Of a stretch of 64,000 nt of DNA, positions 47,281-57,102 are shown one piece after another. Numbering within the stretch: the first letter of the stretch is position 1; every line of letters begins with the position of its first letter. The position numbers and the translations under genes are program-made. The DNA is from Takakia lepidozioides (lineage: Eukaryota; Streptophyta; Takakiopsida; Takakiales; Takakiaceae), in contig CM060732.1 in NCBI GenBank assembly GCA_030704615.1, forward strand, positions 11,284,001-11,348,000, written 5' to 3'. The notes beneath the pieces were generated by a model. That model was given only the letters and a program-made list of their open reading frames with translations, was not told where the DNA came from and ran no database searches.

Positions 47281-49108
47281 TGCGGCGAATGTCAGTAACA
47301 ACCTCCTTGTCCCTCACACCAAGGAATGCGCACTGGGGCAGCAGCAGAGAAAAATCAAGTCTCGCTAATAAGTTGAAGAAAACCCATAGCTCACAGGAAT
47401 CATGTCGCTGCAGAGAATTCACTTATGGGTGTCTGTCGGCAAGGAACACCTTGAAAAACCCATGTGTCACAAAAGCAACTGACACTAATGTGATCTCTCA
47501 CTTATCTCCGCGCAGCTTCACAGCAACGAAGACAACCCCTCAAGAAATCGCAGTTAACTATCAATTTTCTTAACGATTCTGGTACCTACCGGAAATGGAC
47601 GCATGCAATTGTGGGAGCCAGAGCTTCTTCCCCCCTAGCCATATGCACTGGGCATTTCTATCGTTATGGCATTGTGGAAAGGAGGGGATGAAGGCCTCCT
47701 CTCTCCCTTACATTCATAGTTTCTGTGTGTCAAAGCGTCCCATAGATTTACCTGCAAGAGGGTATTGTTTGGTATTGTCATTGATGCAATTCTGGAGTGA
47801 CCGTCTAGGAAGATCAAATCAAGGACGACATGAACCGGAGATCTTTGGCCGTATTAGGGATATTTTTTTATCGTTCATTTTAGAAAGATCGGCGGCTCAT
47901 GGTGGTTGAAGGCGCCATGGCTCATTCAAACTGCGCCGCAAGCGTGTTGATCTTGAGAGAGAGAGAGAGTGTGTGTGTGTGTGTGCTGGTGAGGTGGTGG
48001 GAGAGATCCTTAGGTACATTTGGAGATGGGGGAAGGGATCTACGGAGGTAGGCGGTATGGAGTCTGCGGTCGTGTTTCCTACTGTTTGTTGGGTTGTGAA
48101 GAGGGAGTGCATTACTACATTTAGAAGGAAGGGAGGGGGAGGGATCTGTGGAGTTATTGTATTTCTCTACATTGGGGGGGTGCAGTGCTTGAGGTAGCTA
48201 TGGGGCATTATGTTGGGTCCTGTCGCATTTCTCCTTGCGCTGTAGAGAGGGAGTGCAAAGCTACTTGTGGAGGGAACGAATGAAATTTACTGATATTTAC
48301 GGTACGGAGTCTGAGAGATGGGTCTTGTCCAGTCCTGTCGCATTTTTCCGTGAGGGAGTGCATTGCGTGTTGAAGGGAGCCTGGAGAGGAATAGTGTTGG
48401 GAGTCTGTTTTTGGTGAAGGATTTACGTGTCCGCGCGCTGTAGAGATTGGGAATGCATTTATGAAGCATTGTTTGCTGGAGGTATGGGACTTGGATAGAG
48501 ATACTGTAAAGGGTTCTTGCTTATTTGAAGTTCATGCTGTAGAGAGAGTGGATGTATTAAGAAGGTAGTCGGTACGCGCTGCGTGAAGAGGGTGTTCTTG
48601 TTGCCATAAACCCAGTTCCGAGCTCGGTTGGAGTAGAAAGTTTGGGGCGTGGTGGAGGAGTATGAGAAGCAAAGAGCCACAGGCAGTAGGCTTTGGACTG
48701 ATGACTTGAAATCGAATGAAGCTACGTTTTTGTCTCTTCCTCTCCTTTCATCTAGTCCCGCCTCCATTTGAGCCGTTTATGTAACACTTGCTCGCTACCT
48801 ACAGGTATGGCGGAAAGACAAGTAATCAAGTTGTTTTCTTTCGCGGGGGGGGGCACATCAAAGCTGCCTGCCACCATGAGGAGAAGGATCAGTTATCGCG
48901 TCGGGAGTAACTAGGAAATGGTGCATCGTACGTTGGGTTAACTTTGTGCGCTGATCCAAAGTGAAACTCGGTGATCCTGGGAGAGTCTACGTATTTAATA
49001 CCCAGCTGTTCAGCGGGAGACTCCGTTGCGCACAGAGAGAGAGGGAGAGATCACAGTGTCTGTAACCGGAGAGGCTGTCAACCGGCATTGAACTAGTGGA
49101 AGATTATA
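47281..49108. promoter_or_regulatory. Divergent upstream region of TMEM144-like and MIZ1-like genes
   Basis: Both flanking genes point away from this 1.8-kb stretch. It contains a (GA)n-(GT)n tract at 47954-47985, and a purine-rich segment (47990-48560) in which GAGGGAGTGCA recurs three times and TCCTGTCGCATTT twice. A TATA-like TATTTAATA lies at 48992-49000, about 110 bp before the MIZ1-like ATG. No gene seen. Confidence 0.5.
48992..49000 (+). promoter_or_regulatory. TATA-like element of the MIZ1-like gene
   Basis: TATTTAATA lies about 110 bp upstream of the start codon at 49109, followed by a purine-rich leader (49030-49060). Position and sequence fit a plant TATA box, but A/T-rich matches are common by chance. 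Confidence 0.35.
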
Positions 49109-50156
49109 ATGGGCCCCTCTAAGTTAAGTTTCGATGACTCCAGAAGGGATATTGGACACCTCAATGGGAAGCTCATGATGGTTGCAGCTCAAAAATCACG
49201 CACCAAACATAAGAAATTATCCACTGCCCTTCGTGCTCTGTTCAGTCGGTTCCCCTTCCCCGTCTTCAGCTGCAAAGGCATAGCCCTGGCGCATGCTCCC
49301 TCGGAGCACCCAGTACTTGGCAGCTGTGTCATAGGTATGCATACGCGACGCTTCCTTTTCTGCATTTAACCTTCCATTTGCACTCGGGGGGCTTGTTCTT
49401 GTGTGGTGGGAGGAGCAGGGCGAGGCTGGAAAAGGTAGGGAAGTGAGGTAAAATTGAAGTCTTGTAATTCCAAACACGCAGGGGCCTCCACATCTGATTC
49501 TCTATTAGGAGCAGAAATCTGCCAGTGAGCTCATCGTATACTCCGTGATTGTTGCTAGGGGTTGGCCAGCAGATGTGTGTGAAATGTCTCAAATATTTCT
49601 GCGGAACGCTTAAAACCCAACATCTTATCACAGTGGCTCTGTCTTCGCTCTCTCAAGTCTGATTTCTCCCTTCTTTTGTTGCTCGACAGGCACGTTGTAT
49701 GGACACCGAAAAGGCCATGTGTACTTGGCAGTCCAAGATGACCCCAAATGTTTTCCTATCTTCATTCTTGAGCTTGCAACCCCAACAAGCGCACTGGTCA
49801 AGGAGATGGCATCAGGGCTTGTACGGATTGCGCTTGAATGCGAGAGATCATCAAGTCACGGAAAACCGCTACTTCAGGAACGCACGTGGACGATGTTCTG
49901 TAACGGAAGGAAGACGGGCTATGCAGTCCACCGGGATTGTTCTGAGATTGATCGGCGCATCCTTACTCTAGTGCAAGCGGTATCTATGGGGGCTGGGGTG
50001 TTACCGTTGGAGGAGGAAGCTTTTGACGGAGAAATGATGTACATGAGAGCGCGGTTTGAGAGAGTCATTGGATCACGAGATTCAGAGGCGTTCTATATGA
50101 TGAATCCTGATGGCAATGGAGGGCCAGAGCTCAGCATCTTCTTGTTGAGGGTTTAG
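49109..50156 (+). CDS. MIZU-KUSSEI 1-like protein (DUF617/MIZ1 domain, 2 exons)
   Basis: Exons are 49109-49334 and 49690-50156, giving 230 codons plus stop in closed phase. The MIZ1 domain fills the C-terminal three quarters: VLGSCVIGTLYGHRKGHVYL, FILELATPTSALVKEMASGL, then RTWTMFCNGRKTGYAVHRD, MGAGVLP, MMYMRARFERVIGSRDSEAF and the terminal PELSIFLLRV. Arabidopsis MIZ1 is needed for root hydrotropism and acts at the ER, influencing calcium and auxin. The family is land-plant specific, which supports the organism call. The N-terminus (MGPSKLSFDDSRRD) is short compared with Arabidopsis MIZ1. An intron splits the VIG/TLYGHRKG boundary. As I recall, most angiosperm family members are single-exon. 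Confidence 0.92.
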
Positions 50157-52250
50157 GCAGTGTAGGCAGCTTAAATGCCTTCATTTGTCGCCCTACTAGT
50201 GTAACATGATGTGTTAGAGCGTAGTTGGGGCTCGGGTGTAAAGTACGATATGGATCAGTGCTGATGAAGGGGGCTGGGTGCTGATATTAGTCTCAAGAGT
50301 CTTCTGCAGCCCTTTCACTGTATAGTTATACATCTGTTCTGCAAGTTGAAAGTTTGTGCACTTCCTCCTCTTTCAAACATTCAGAAGAATTGCAGCAACG
50401 GGATTATTTCATCTCTAGCAACTGAAGCTCAGAGCAGACAACTTGACTGCTGCTGGCCCAACCCCACAAGACTGGGGGAGTTGGGAAGGAAGACATGGTC
50501 AGTGATATGACTGGAGCAGACAACGGTGTGGGTCAGATCAGGCCTGGTTTCCCAAGGAAGTCCGGAATTGTGAAGCGAAGACGAGGAACGACTGTCGCGA
50601 GGAATGTCTGTGGAGTTGTTCCTGACAGACTCCTTCCCTTAGGGAAAAAAATCCTTGTCATCTCCAGGAAATGAGGAACAGACAGAAGCAGCCCAACTGC
50701 AATGATCCGATTCGGAAGCATGAAGATGCTACCGATGGGAGTAGTGTGAAGCATCCAAATGCCAAATTCTACCATAGGCCAGGCGCACAGGTAGTGAAGC
50801 TGCCTTTGATGGGTACACAGATGGGCAGAAAATAATGGTTTGTCAATTCAGTGCAGTCTTTAGAGGTTATTGGCAAAATGCCTTGACAGTGGACACTTGT
50901 GTCCAGCTTCCTTTCCCGCTGGGCCAGCCTGGACAACTCACCCTGCTTAGAGAGCTGCTGTCTAGCTTCCTGAATATGATGAAGATTATTAGGCCAAAAA
51001 CATCATCTTTGTCGGCAGTTGGATTTCTCTCATCAATTTGAAGCATTTGTTTTCTTTGGATGGCAACTATATATGAGGGAATTCTTGTCAATGCCTCGAT
51101 TTCTGCATAGCTTCTGGCAAACCCAACGTGGAGAAATCCATCCAGTTACATGCCAGCAGTATATTGGGCTGGAGTGCAGACAGTGACCGACATTCTCTGG
51201 CACGGGACTGAGGACCATAAACCTTGCCTTGTTTGCAGACTAAACTAACATATCCCGTCCCTAGTAAAATTCCGGTTGATGCAATGCTTGTCTGTGTAAC
51301 GAATCCTCCTCAGCCTTCTCAACCAAAAGCAAAGGTTTCAAAGAATGGAACTTGTGTTTGCAAGTTTCTTGCCCCAGGCATGCCATATGAATGATTTTTT
51401 CTCCAGTGTTCAATCCAGATCACCAATGCGAAGTGAGAGTTTGTGTCCGGTTGCCCATTCGCGCACAATGGAAACAACCTCACCTTTTTGTATGCCACTG
51501 TCCTGCAAAGAGATGAAATTCAAAGCGGAAGAAGATAGGTAATAGAGATACTGATCTTAAACTGATCTCCCTGCTCCTCAAATCTATGGCGTATCTACAA
51601 GTATGCCGGTGGGATGGACATGGAGCACGTGCCAATGACGAACACTGTTGTGAGCTTGTGCGGCAATAAACCCAGGTAGCAGCCACGATGCGCAGACGGC
51701 GGCACAAAGCTGCAGGATCCAAGGTACTACTGCCCTGCCTGCCTCAGATGCCGCCTCATATCCTCCCCACTATCCCTTCATTTACTTCCTGCGCTGCCCT
51801 GTCATACACTGACACCAAAAAGGTACACTTGTCTACTCCTGTCTGCTCTTAAATGGGAACTGTAGCCTGCACTTACTTGTGTAACTTGTACGTCCACGCC
51901 TCGCGTCCAGGTATCCGGGGGAGCAGCAGAGATACTTAGAATATGGTCCTCAATCACAGCTCACAACTCGATGAACGGTTGGGTTGGGGATAATCAAAGC
52001 AAAACCACCCTCTTATAAGAGGACACGGCCCATGTGCAACTCGAGCGGTCTTGGCCCTTCCTCCGAAGTTATGGTGGAGGTGGCAAGGTGAGTCCTTCTC
52101 CAGGAACTCTTCACAGCGAGGCAGGCTATCCCGGATCGTGGGTCACGCATTCTACAGGATGTTCACTTCCAGCATGATGGGATGGGGATTTGGGCCGATT
52201 CTGCCACAGGATGCGGGTGCGAAAAGTTCAAATCTTCCAAGCAAGGATGC
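50157..52250. other. Unassigned region with possible minus-strand exons
   Basis: No family recognised. On the minus strand some frames look exon-like: about 51502-51410 (acceptor TTTGCAG, then SGIQKGEVVSIVREWATG), about 51130-51055 (GFARSYAEIEALTRIPSYIV), a 27-28-nt piece near 50970-50943 (EARQQLSKQ between good splice signals) and an open frame 50775-50533. They may belong to one unrecognised gene or be chance. A phase-consistent model could not be built. Confidence 0.25.
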
Positions 52251-52261
52251 AGAGAATGAAT

Positions 52262-52500
52262 GGCCAAGCATTAGATGGGGCCCTGGCGTTGAATGCGAGG
52301 GAGCCGGTTCATCCAGAGTGGCCACCCCCTCCCACCCCCCGTGCACTGCGCGGGCAGCTGCCGCGCGGCACGCCCTCCGCGCCTCATGTGCCCGCTGTGG
52401 GGACATGACGCATGCCCTGGCCATGCCCTCTCCCGCATCCCCATCTCGCCTCCCATCCTGCCCTCATGCCTGCCATCGCCCTGCATCCAACATAGTACAT
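52262..52500 (+). repeat. Left terminal inverted repeat of the PPR-carrying unit
   Basis: About 240 bp, GC-rich, matching the reverse complement of 55085-55355 with several small indels. Similarity stops sharply at GGCCAAGC on the outer side. Confidence 0.85.
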
Positions 52501-52611
52501 GCTATCCCAAGCATACATCATGCATTCATGAAATTATGCATGATTCAAAAATTATTCTGAGAGGTATTCAAATTTCAAATGGCAAATCTGAGCAAAGGAC
52601 TTGACGTTCAG

Positions 52612-52687
52612 ACGTATGCCACGCTGTCACATACATGGCCACCCCAATCACGTATGCCACGCCGTCACATACATGGCCACCCCAATC
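52612..52687 (+). repeat. 38-bp tandem duplication
   Basis: ACGTATGCCACGCTGTCACA and its continuation ending CACCCCAATC (52612-52649) are repeated at 52650-52687 with a single T-to-C difference. Confidence 0.95.
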
Positions 52688-52783
52688 GAGGGTTTTGCTA
52701 CACTCATCATGCATTTCCTCGTACAGCAGTTCTCTCCATGCTTCCAAACGCATCCCTAGCTATGCAACGAGGGCATTCACATT

Positions 52784-54260
52784 CCATGGAACGCGATTGA
52801 TCGCAGAATATGCACAGCACGGTCTGGGATGGAGGCTTTGGAGACCTATGAGCAAATGATGTGAGGGGGGGGGGGGGAGGCCCAATCATATCACATTTGT
52901 TTGCATTTGCAATGCGTATGCAAGCCTTGCATGTCGCGGCCCTTTGCCTTGAGGGCAGGGGGTCGGGACACATGAGGGGCTGCCCCTGTGGTGGGGGCAG
53001 CGGCAGCGATAGGTATGGGGGGGCTGAAGCACCCTTGAGTGCCCAAGGCACTCAAGGAGGCGGAGGCGCTCACTAGGTGGAGCCCCGCACACCGGGTTGC
53101 GGTGGGGGGTGGTGGTAGCTTAGCGGGACTTAGTGGGGGTGGCATAGGACTCACCATGGGGGCGGAGACCTCGTGGTGGGAGTCGTGGGGAGTCTTGGGA
53201 CTCATCACGGTCCATAGGGGCCGTGGTGAGCGGGCCAAGACTCACCGCGACTCATCACCGGGAGTCGAGGATTTTCGTGGTGGTTCGCCATAAAATGGCA
53301 TGGCTGGTTGTGGAACCCCCGCGGACAGCTACAGAAGTATATATAGGGAGTAGTAACCCCGAGAACGGTGCAAGCCCGTTGGTGACCAAAAACTAGTGAG
53401 TAAGCGAGCGAGCCGGAAAGCGACCAAAGAGTGGGGAGCTGTTCCGGACTGCCATCTACCAAAGGGAATTCTCCTAGTCCCAATTAGGTGGAGGGTTTAG
53501 AGGGAAGCGAAGGGGGGACCGTTATGTCCCGGTGAGCAGCCGAAGCTCCAAGTTGGCCCGGGCGGCCAGGTTGGGAGTCAGGCGCGCGCATCAAAGCGAG
53601 TAACTATGACTTGAAGGGGAGCTTACCGAAGTGAGGTGCGCGACATTGCAACCTTGGAAAATGGCAAAGAGGTCCATGGTAATATCGTCAAAGCTGGAAT
53701 AGTACCAGACGTCATTTTGAACCCTACCCTGGTGGACATGTATGCCAAATGTGGGAGCATTGAAGATGCAAAGGGAGTGTTCGACAACATGGCTGAACGA
53801 AATGTGGTGTCATGGAACGCGATGATCGTAGAATATGCACAGAATGGTTATGGAATGGAGGCTTTGGAGACCTATGAGCAAATGATGCTCGGGGGGTGAG
53901 TCCCAACCATATCACGTTTGTTTGCATTTGCAATGCGTGTGCGAGCCTTGCAGCCTTGGAAAAGGGCAAAGAGGTCCATGGGATATCGTCAAAGCTGAAA
54001 TAATAACAGACGTCATTCTGAACACTTGTCCTGGTGGACATGTATGCCAAATGTGGGAGCATTGAAGATGCTTTGAGTAGATGATGTGGAAAAGGGTGAA
54101 GCCCGACTGCATCACGTTTGTTTGTGTTTGCAAGGAATGTGCAAGCTTGGCAGCTCTCGAAAAGGGCAAAGATGTCCATGGTGACATCGTCAAAGCTAGA
54201 AGTATACCAGATGTTATTCTGCACAGTACCTTTTGTGGACATGTATGTCTTATATGCATC
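52784..54260 (+). pseudogene. Degenerate tandem PPR (PLS-type) gene fragments
   Basis: The longest open piece (53646-53899) reads GKEVHGNIVKAGIVPDVIL, LVDMYAKCGSIEDAKGVFD and NVVSWNAMIVEYAQNGYGME, which are typical plant PPR motifs. A stop follows at 53897-53899. DNA copies of the same block recur in direct orientation: 52784-52931 (EYAQ-like piece through ICNAYASL), 53646-53960, about 53940-54080 and about 54080-54260. All have stops, frameshifts or deletions. PPR proteins bind organelle RNA, but this array cannot make one. No start codon, transit peptide or DYW/E domain is present. The array lies inside the inverted-repeat unit and is split by a solo LTR. Confidence 0.8.
52932..53645. mobile_element. 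Solo LTR of an LTR retrotransposon (714 bp)
   Basis: The segment begins TGTCGCGG and ends GCGCGACA, i.e. the TG...CA ends of an LTR with a perfect 7-bp terminal inverted repeat. It is flanked on both sides by the pentamer TTGCA (52927-52931 and 53646-53650), a 5-bp target-site duplication. Removing it restores a continuous PPR reading across the site (ASLA joining TLENGKEVHG). It is much more GC-rich than the DNA around it, and has a TATATATA box at 53338-53345 that could be the LTR promoter. No internal gag-pol remains, so recombination between two LTRs probably deleted it. Confidence 0.88.
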
Positions 54261-55084
54261 TGTATTGTCGTCTGTTAGACACACCAGGTTCATCGACCCT
54301 TGCCATCATGTAGGCCTCACATGTGAAGGACTCGTATTCATCAGTTTAATAAGTCTCGCGATATTCCCTCCGGTTCTCTATCATTTTGCTCTCCTTCATC
54401 TTCATCGTGAGTATTGCATCTGCTAACAATTGCAACAGCGTGCAAACCTACACAGACAATGCCAAGCATAAATCCACATGCCACTCACTTGCTTGAACCC
54501 TCAAATTGCCGGCATGGCCATTGACCCCCCCAATTCCTTTATGGTGTGCATGTCATTTACACTAATTCCTAAACCCCAAAACAAAATGGAAAGACTGCAG
54601 ATAATGACATATCTCAGAATGGAGAGTGTTCATGGCCGCATATGTGCACGTCCCTGGAGCTCGCAAGTGAACTATGGAAACAATAGTCAATCCAGGTCTG
54701 CTCCTTCACATACCAAGCAAATATAACATGCAACTTGCTCGGATGATTGGTTTCGGATGCTCGATGTAGAACTCACTCACGCGCTAAATCCTGGAAGAAG
54801 AGCACAATCACAATCCGGAGAACACGGAAGAGAAATATCAAGGGATAATAAGGACCTGCACGCAATTCACACTTAGAGATGAAGCGGTGCAACCATTGAA
54901 GACGGCCAAAACATCCTGCTTCGTAGCCCGATTGTCCATTCGTGTCCACAAACTGAACCTCCATGGCAGGACGCGGTACGCCAACGCCCTCAAAAACCGA
55001 TAGCGACATTTTGCGATGGCTGCCAACATCACACCGTCCCGTCTCATTCTACATGCAATGCAATAATATGGATGCAATGGAAGC
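54261..55084. other. Inner part of the inverted-repeat unit, unassigned
   Basis: The minus-strand frame 55009-54773 is open (MSLSVFEGVGVPRPAMEVQ start), with a possible acceptor GTGCAG within it near 54855. I do not recognise the product. It may be another captured gene fragment. Confidence 0.25.
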
Positions 55085-55355
55085 ATGTATGTACCATGTG
55101 CAAGATGAAGGCATGCATGGGGGATGGGGATGCGGGAGAGGGCATGACCTGCACGCTTGACAAGCCTTTGAAGTGTTGAGCGACAGCAACAAGGGCATGC
55201 GTCATGTTCCCGTAGCGGGCACATGAGGCGCGGGAGGACGTGCCGCGCGGTGCGCTGGCGATGGAGGGGGGGGTGGGCTTGGGGTGGCGGGGGGTCCACG
55301 CTGGCTGAACCGGCTTCCTCGCACTCAACTCCAGGGCCCCATCTAATGCTTGGCC
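55085..55355 (-). repeat. Right terminal inverted repeat of the PPR-carrying unit
   Basis: Reverse complement of the left arm. Its outer end is GGCC followed by AGAGAATG. It contains a run of GGGG-rich sequence (55260-55295) and a short insertion relative to the left arm (about 55150-55190). Confidence 0.85.
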
Positions 55356-55363
55356 AGAGAATG

Positions 55364-57102
55364 CGGGCAGCTGATGAGCAACACTAATGTCAGGAAGGAG
55401 TCTGACTGTCTGAGTCGATATTAGTTAGACCCGTTGCACATCCATCAACCACAGTCATTCGTCATCACGCCTACGTCTCTGCCGGTGGATCTACTATTTT
55501 CACCTTTAGGGTTAGGGGTAGGGTCACCAGTCACCACCCCATCTGTTTGTCTCGACTAGATTTGGCTGCTAGTTGTGCTCTCTTCACTCATAAGTTTCCA
55601 GGGCATCAAGCAGTGAAGAATTCAAAAGGGGTTTGAACGTGTGCGCTGCATGACTGCAATCTGCAAGAAAAGGTAAAAACATGTGGAGATTGATAAGTTG
55701 GTTGGGTCTCAATCTTGACAAGCTCCAAATGTCCAAGGACTTGATTGTTGGAGCTATCCTAAACTATTTGTTGGGTTCCTCACTAGTCTCTTCATATGCT
55801 GGGAAGGCTCCGGAATCTCCATCATGAGAGAGGTCTAACACTTTTGGATTTCCTCATGTTGCATTCAGAAGCCTCTTTTGGCTGTTAATCTGCTCAGCAT
55901 GAGAGAAAATATTATCCTGCTCAGAGATCAGCGATGGACATCCTATTGGTGATGATGGCTTCTCTTCCATATCTTGCTGGGAGTTGAATTTCCACAGTAG
56001 GCACAACTCTTAAGAGTATCACCCCCTCAATGTTGTCAGCTACATGTCCATGTCAGAGCCAAGCAATGAACTGTCAGTTTCACACCCTTCTTAGTGTAAT
56101 TGAGGAAATTGATGTGTTACAATAACAAAAGATGTCAAAGTTCCCAGTGGCAGCCAAGTTGCCAGTCATACGAGGTTGGTCTCAACAATGCTCACAATCA
56201 CCATGTATAGAAATGGATTCGTGCCTCAGAGAGTATGGAAGGACAAAAGAGTAGGTCAATTTCAGAGTTTATGCTGCTCAACACATAATGATCCATTAGC
56301 CTCAAGATGGAGGATGTCCTAGTTGCAAATCAATGTACGACTTTCTGTATCTTGCTACAGCTTTGTGGCATTTATGAAAGCACTTCCCTACATTAACAGG
56401 CACCATGGTGATTTTTTATAATATAATTGTAGGTCAAAGCTCCTGAAGGTTGGAAATCTTAAGAAAGTTTTGATCATGTAACATCCCATAACACTCCTTT
56501 TCTTGCAGACAGGAAGAGGGGAGATGTTCCCAGCACTTAATTCCAGCCAAAATTAGTCTATTCTTTACGCATCCATCTGTTTGAGGGGTAATCATCCTTG
56601 TACTGTATGGTGTCAAAATTACTCATCTCTTCACCATCATCTTCCTTGGAGAGTTAGTGTGCTGTGACTTAAACAAAGGTGAGAGTTAAGGAAGTTGAGC
56701 ATGCAAAGTTTTATTTCCCTCCTGCTTACCTCTCCTGCTTGCTCATGTTACTCTACAGGCCCTGTTGCTTTGCTTCATCCTCCAAGCATGCTCTCAGTTG
56801 TCCCAGCCATCATTGTATCCCTGATCTCTCTCTATGCATAGGATTGCTACTGATGTTGAAGCCTATATGGCTTTGGCTGTGCAAGTCCCATGCTAGCTTA
56901 AACCCAATCCGGTAGAATAAATGTTGTTGACTTGCTTGCCAACATGGGATGAATTAGAAATGGTAGTCTCAAAACCATGGAGTACAGAAGCGGGCTCAGC
57001 CAAGGCCCAATACAGATTGTCAACATCTGAAAAAATGGGCAGAGATACAGGAGAGGCTTATCTGGCGTTTGCTCTGGCAGCCCACATTTGCAGGAAACTC
57101 AC
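55364..57102. other. Intergenic, no gene recognised
   Basis: A/T-rich with no convincing coding frame. The 3' end of the ankyrin gene should lie in the upper part, since its last identified exon has no stop. Confidence 0.4.

Larger units (their letters stand above)
52251..55363. mobile_element. 3.1-kb unit with long terminal inverted repeats and captured PPR sequence
   Basis: The sequence from 52262 (GGCCAAGCATTAGATGGGG onward) to about 52500 is matched by the reverse complement of about 55085-55355. Shared blocks include CGCGCGGCACG, CGCGCCTCATGTGCCCGCT and CATGCCCTCTCCCGCATCCC. Just outside the arms the octamer AGAGAATG occurs on both sides (52251-52258 and 55356-55363), a candidate target-site duplication; three extra bases separate it from the left arm. 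Between the arms lie degenerate PPR fragments, a solo LTR and an unrecognised open stretch. No transposase is visible, so it would be a non-autonomous element that carries host gene fragments, like Pack-type elements. An 8-bp duplication would fit hAT-type insertion and 9 bp would fit Mutator. Confidence 0.65.

Noticed and set aside
49695-49971. Second open frame overlapping the MIZ1 domain
   Set aside because: Shadow frame of the conserved MIZ1 exon with no family resemblance.
53602-53615. GAGTAACTATGACT, identical to part of the conserved 28S rRNA sequence where R2 elements insert
   Set aside because: Only 14 bases match and the flanking rRNA sequence is absent; it lies inside the solo LTR, so chance is likelier than an rRNA fragment.
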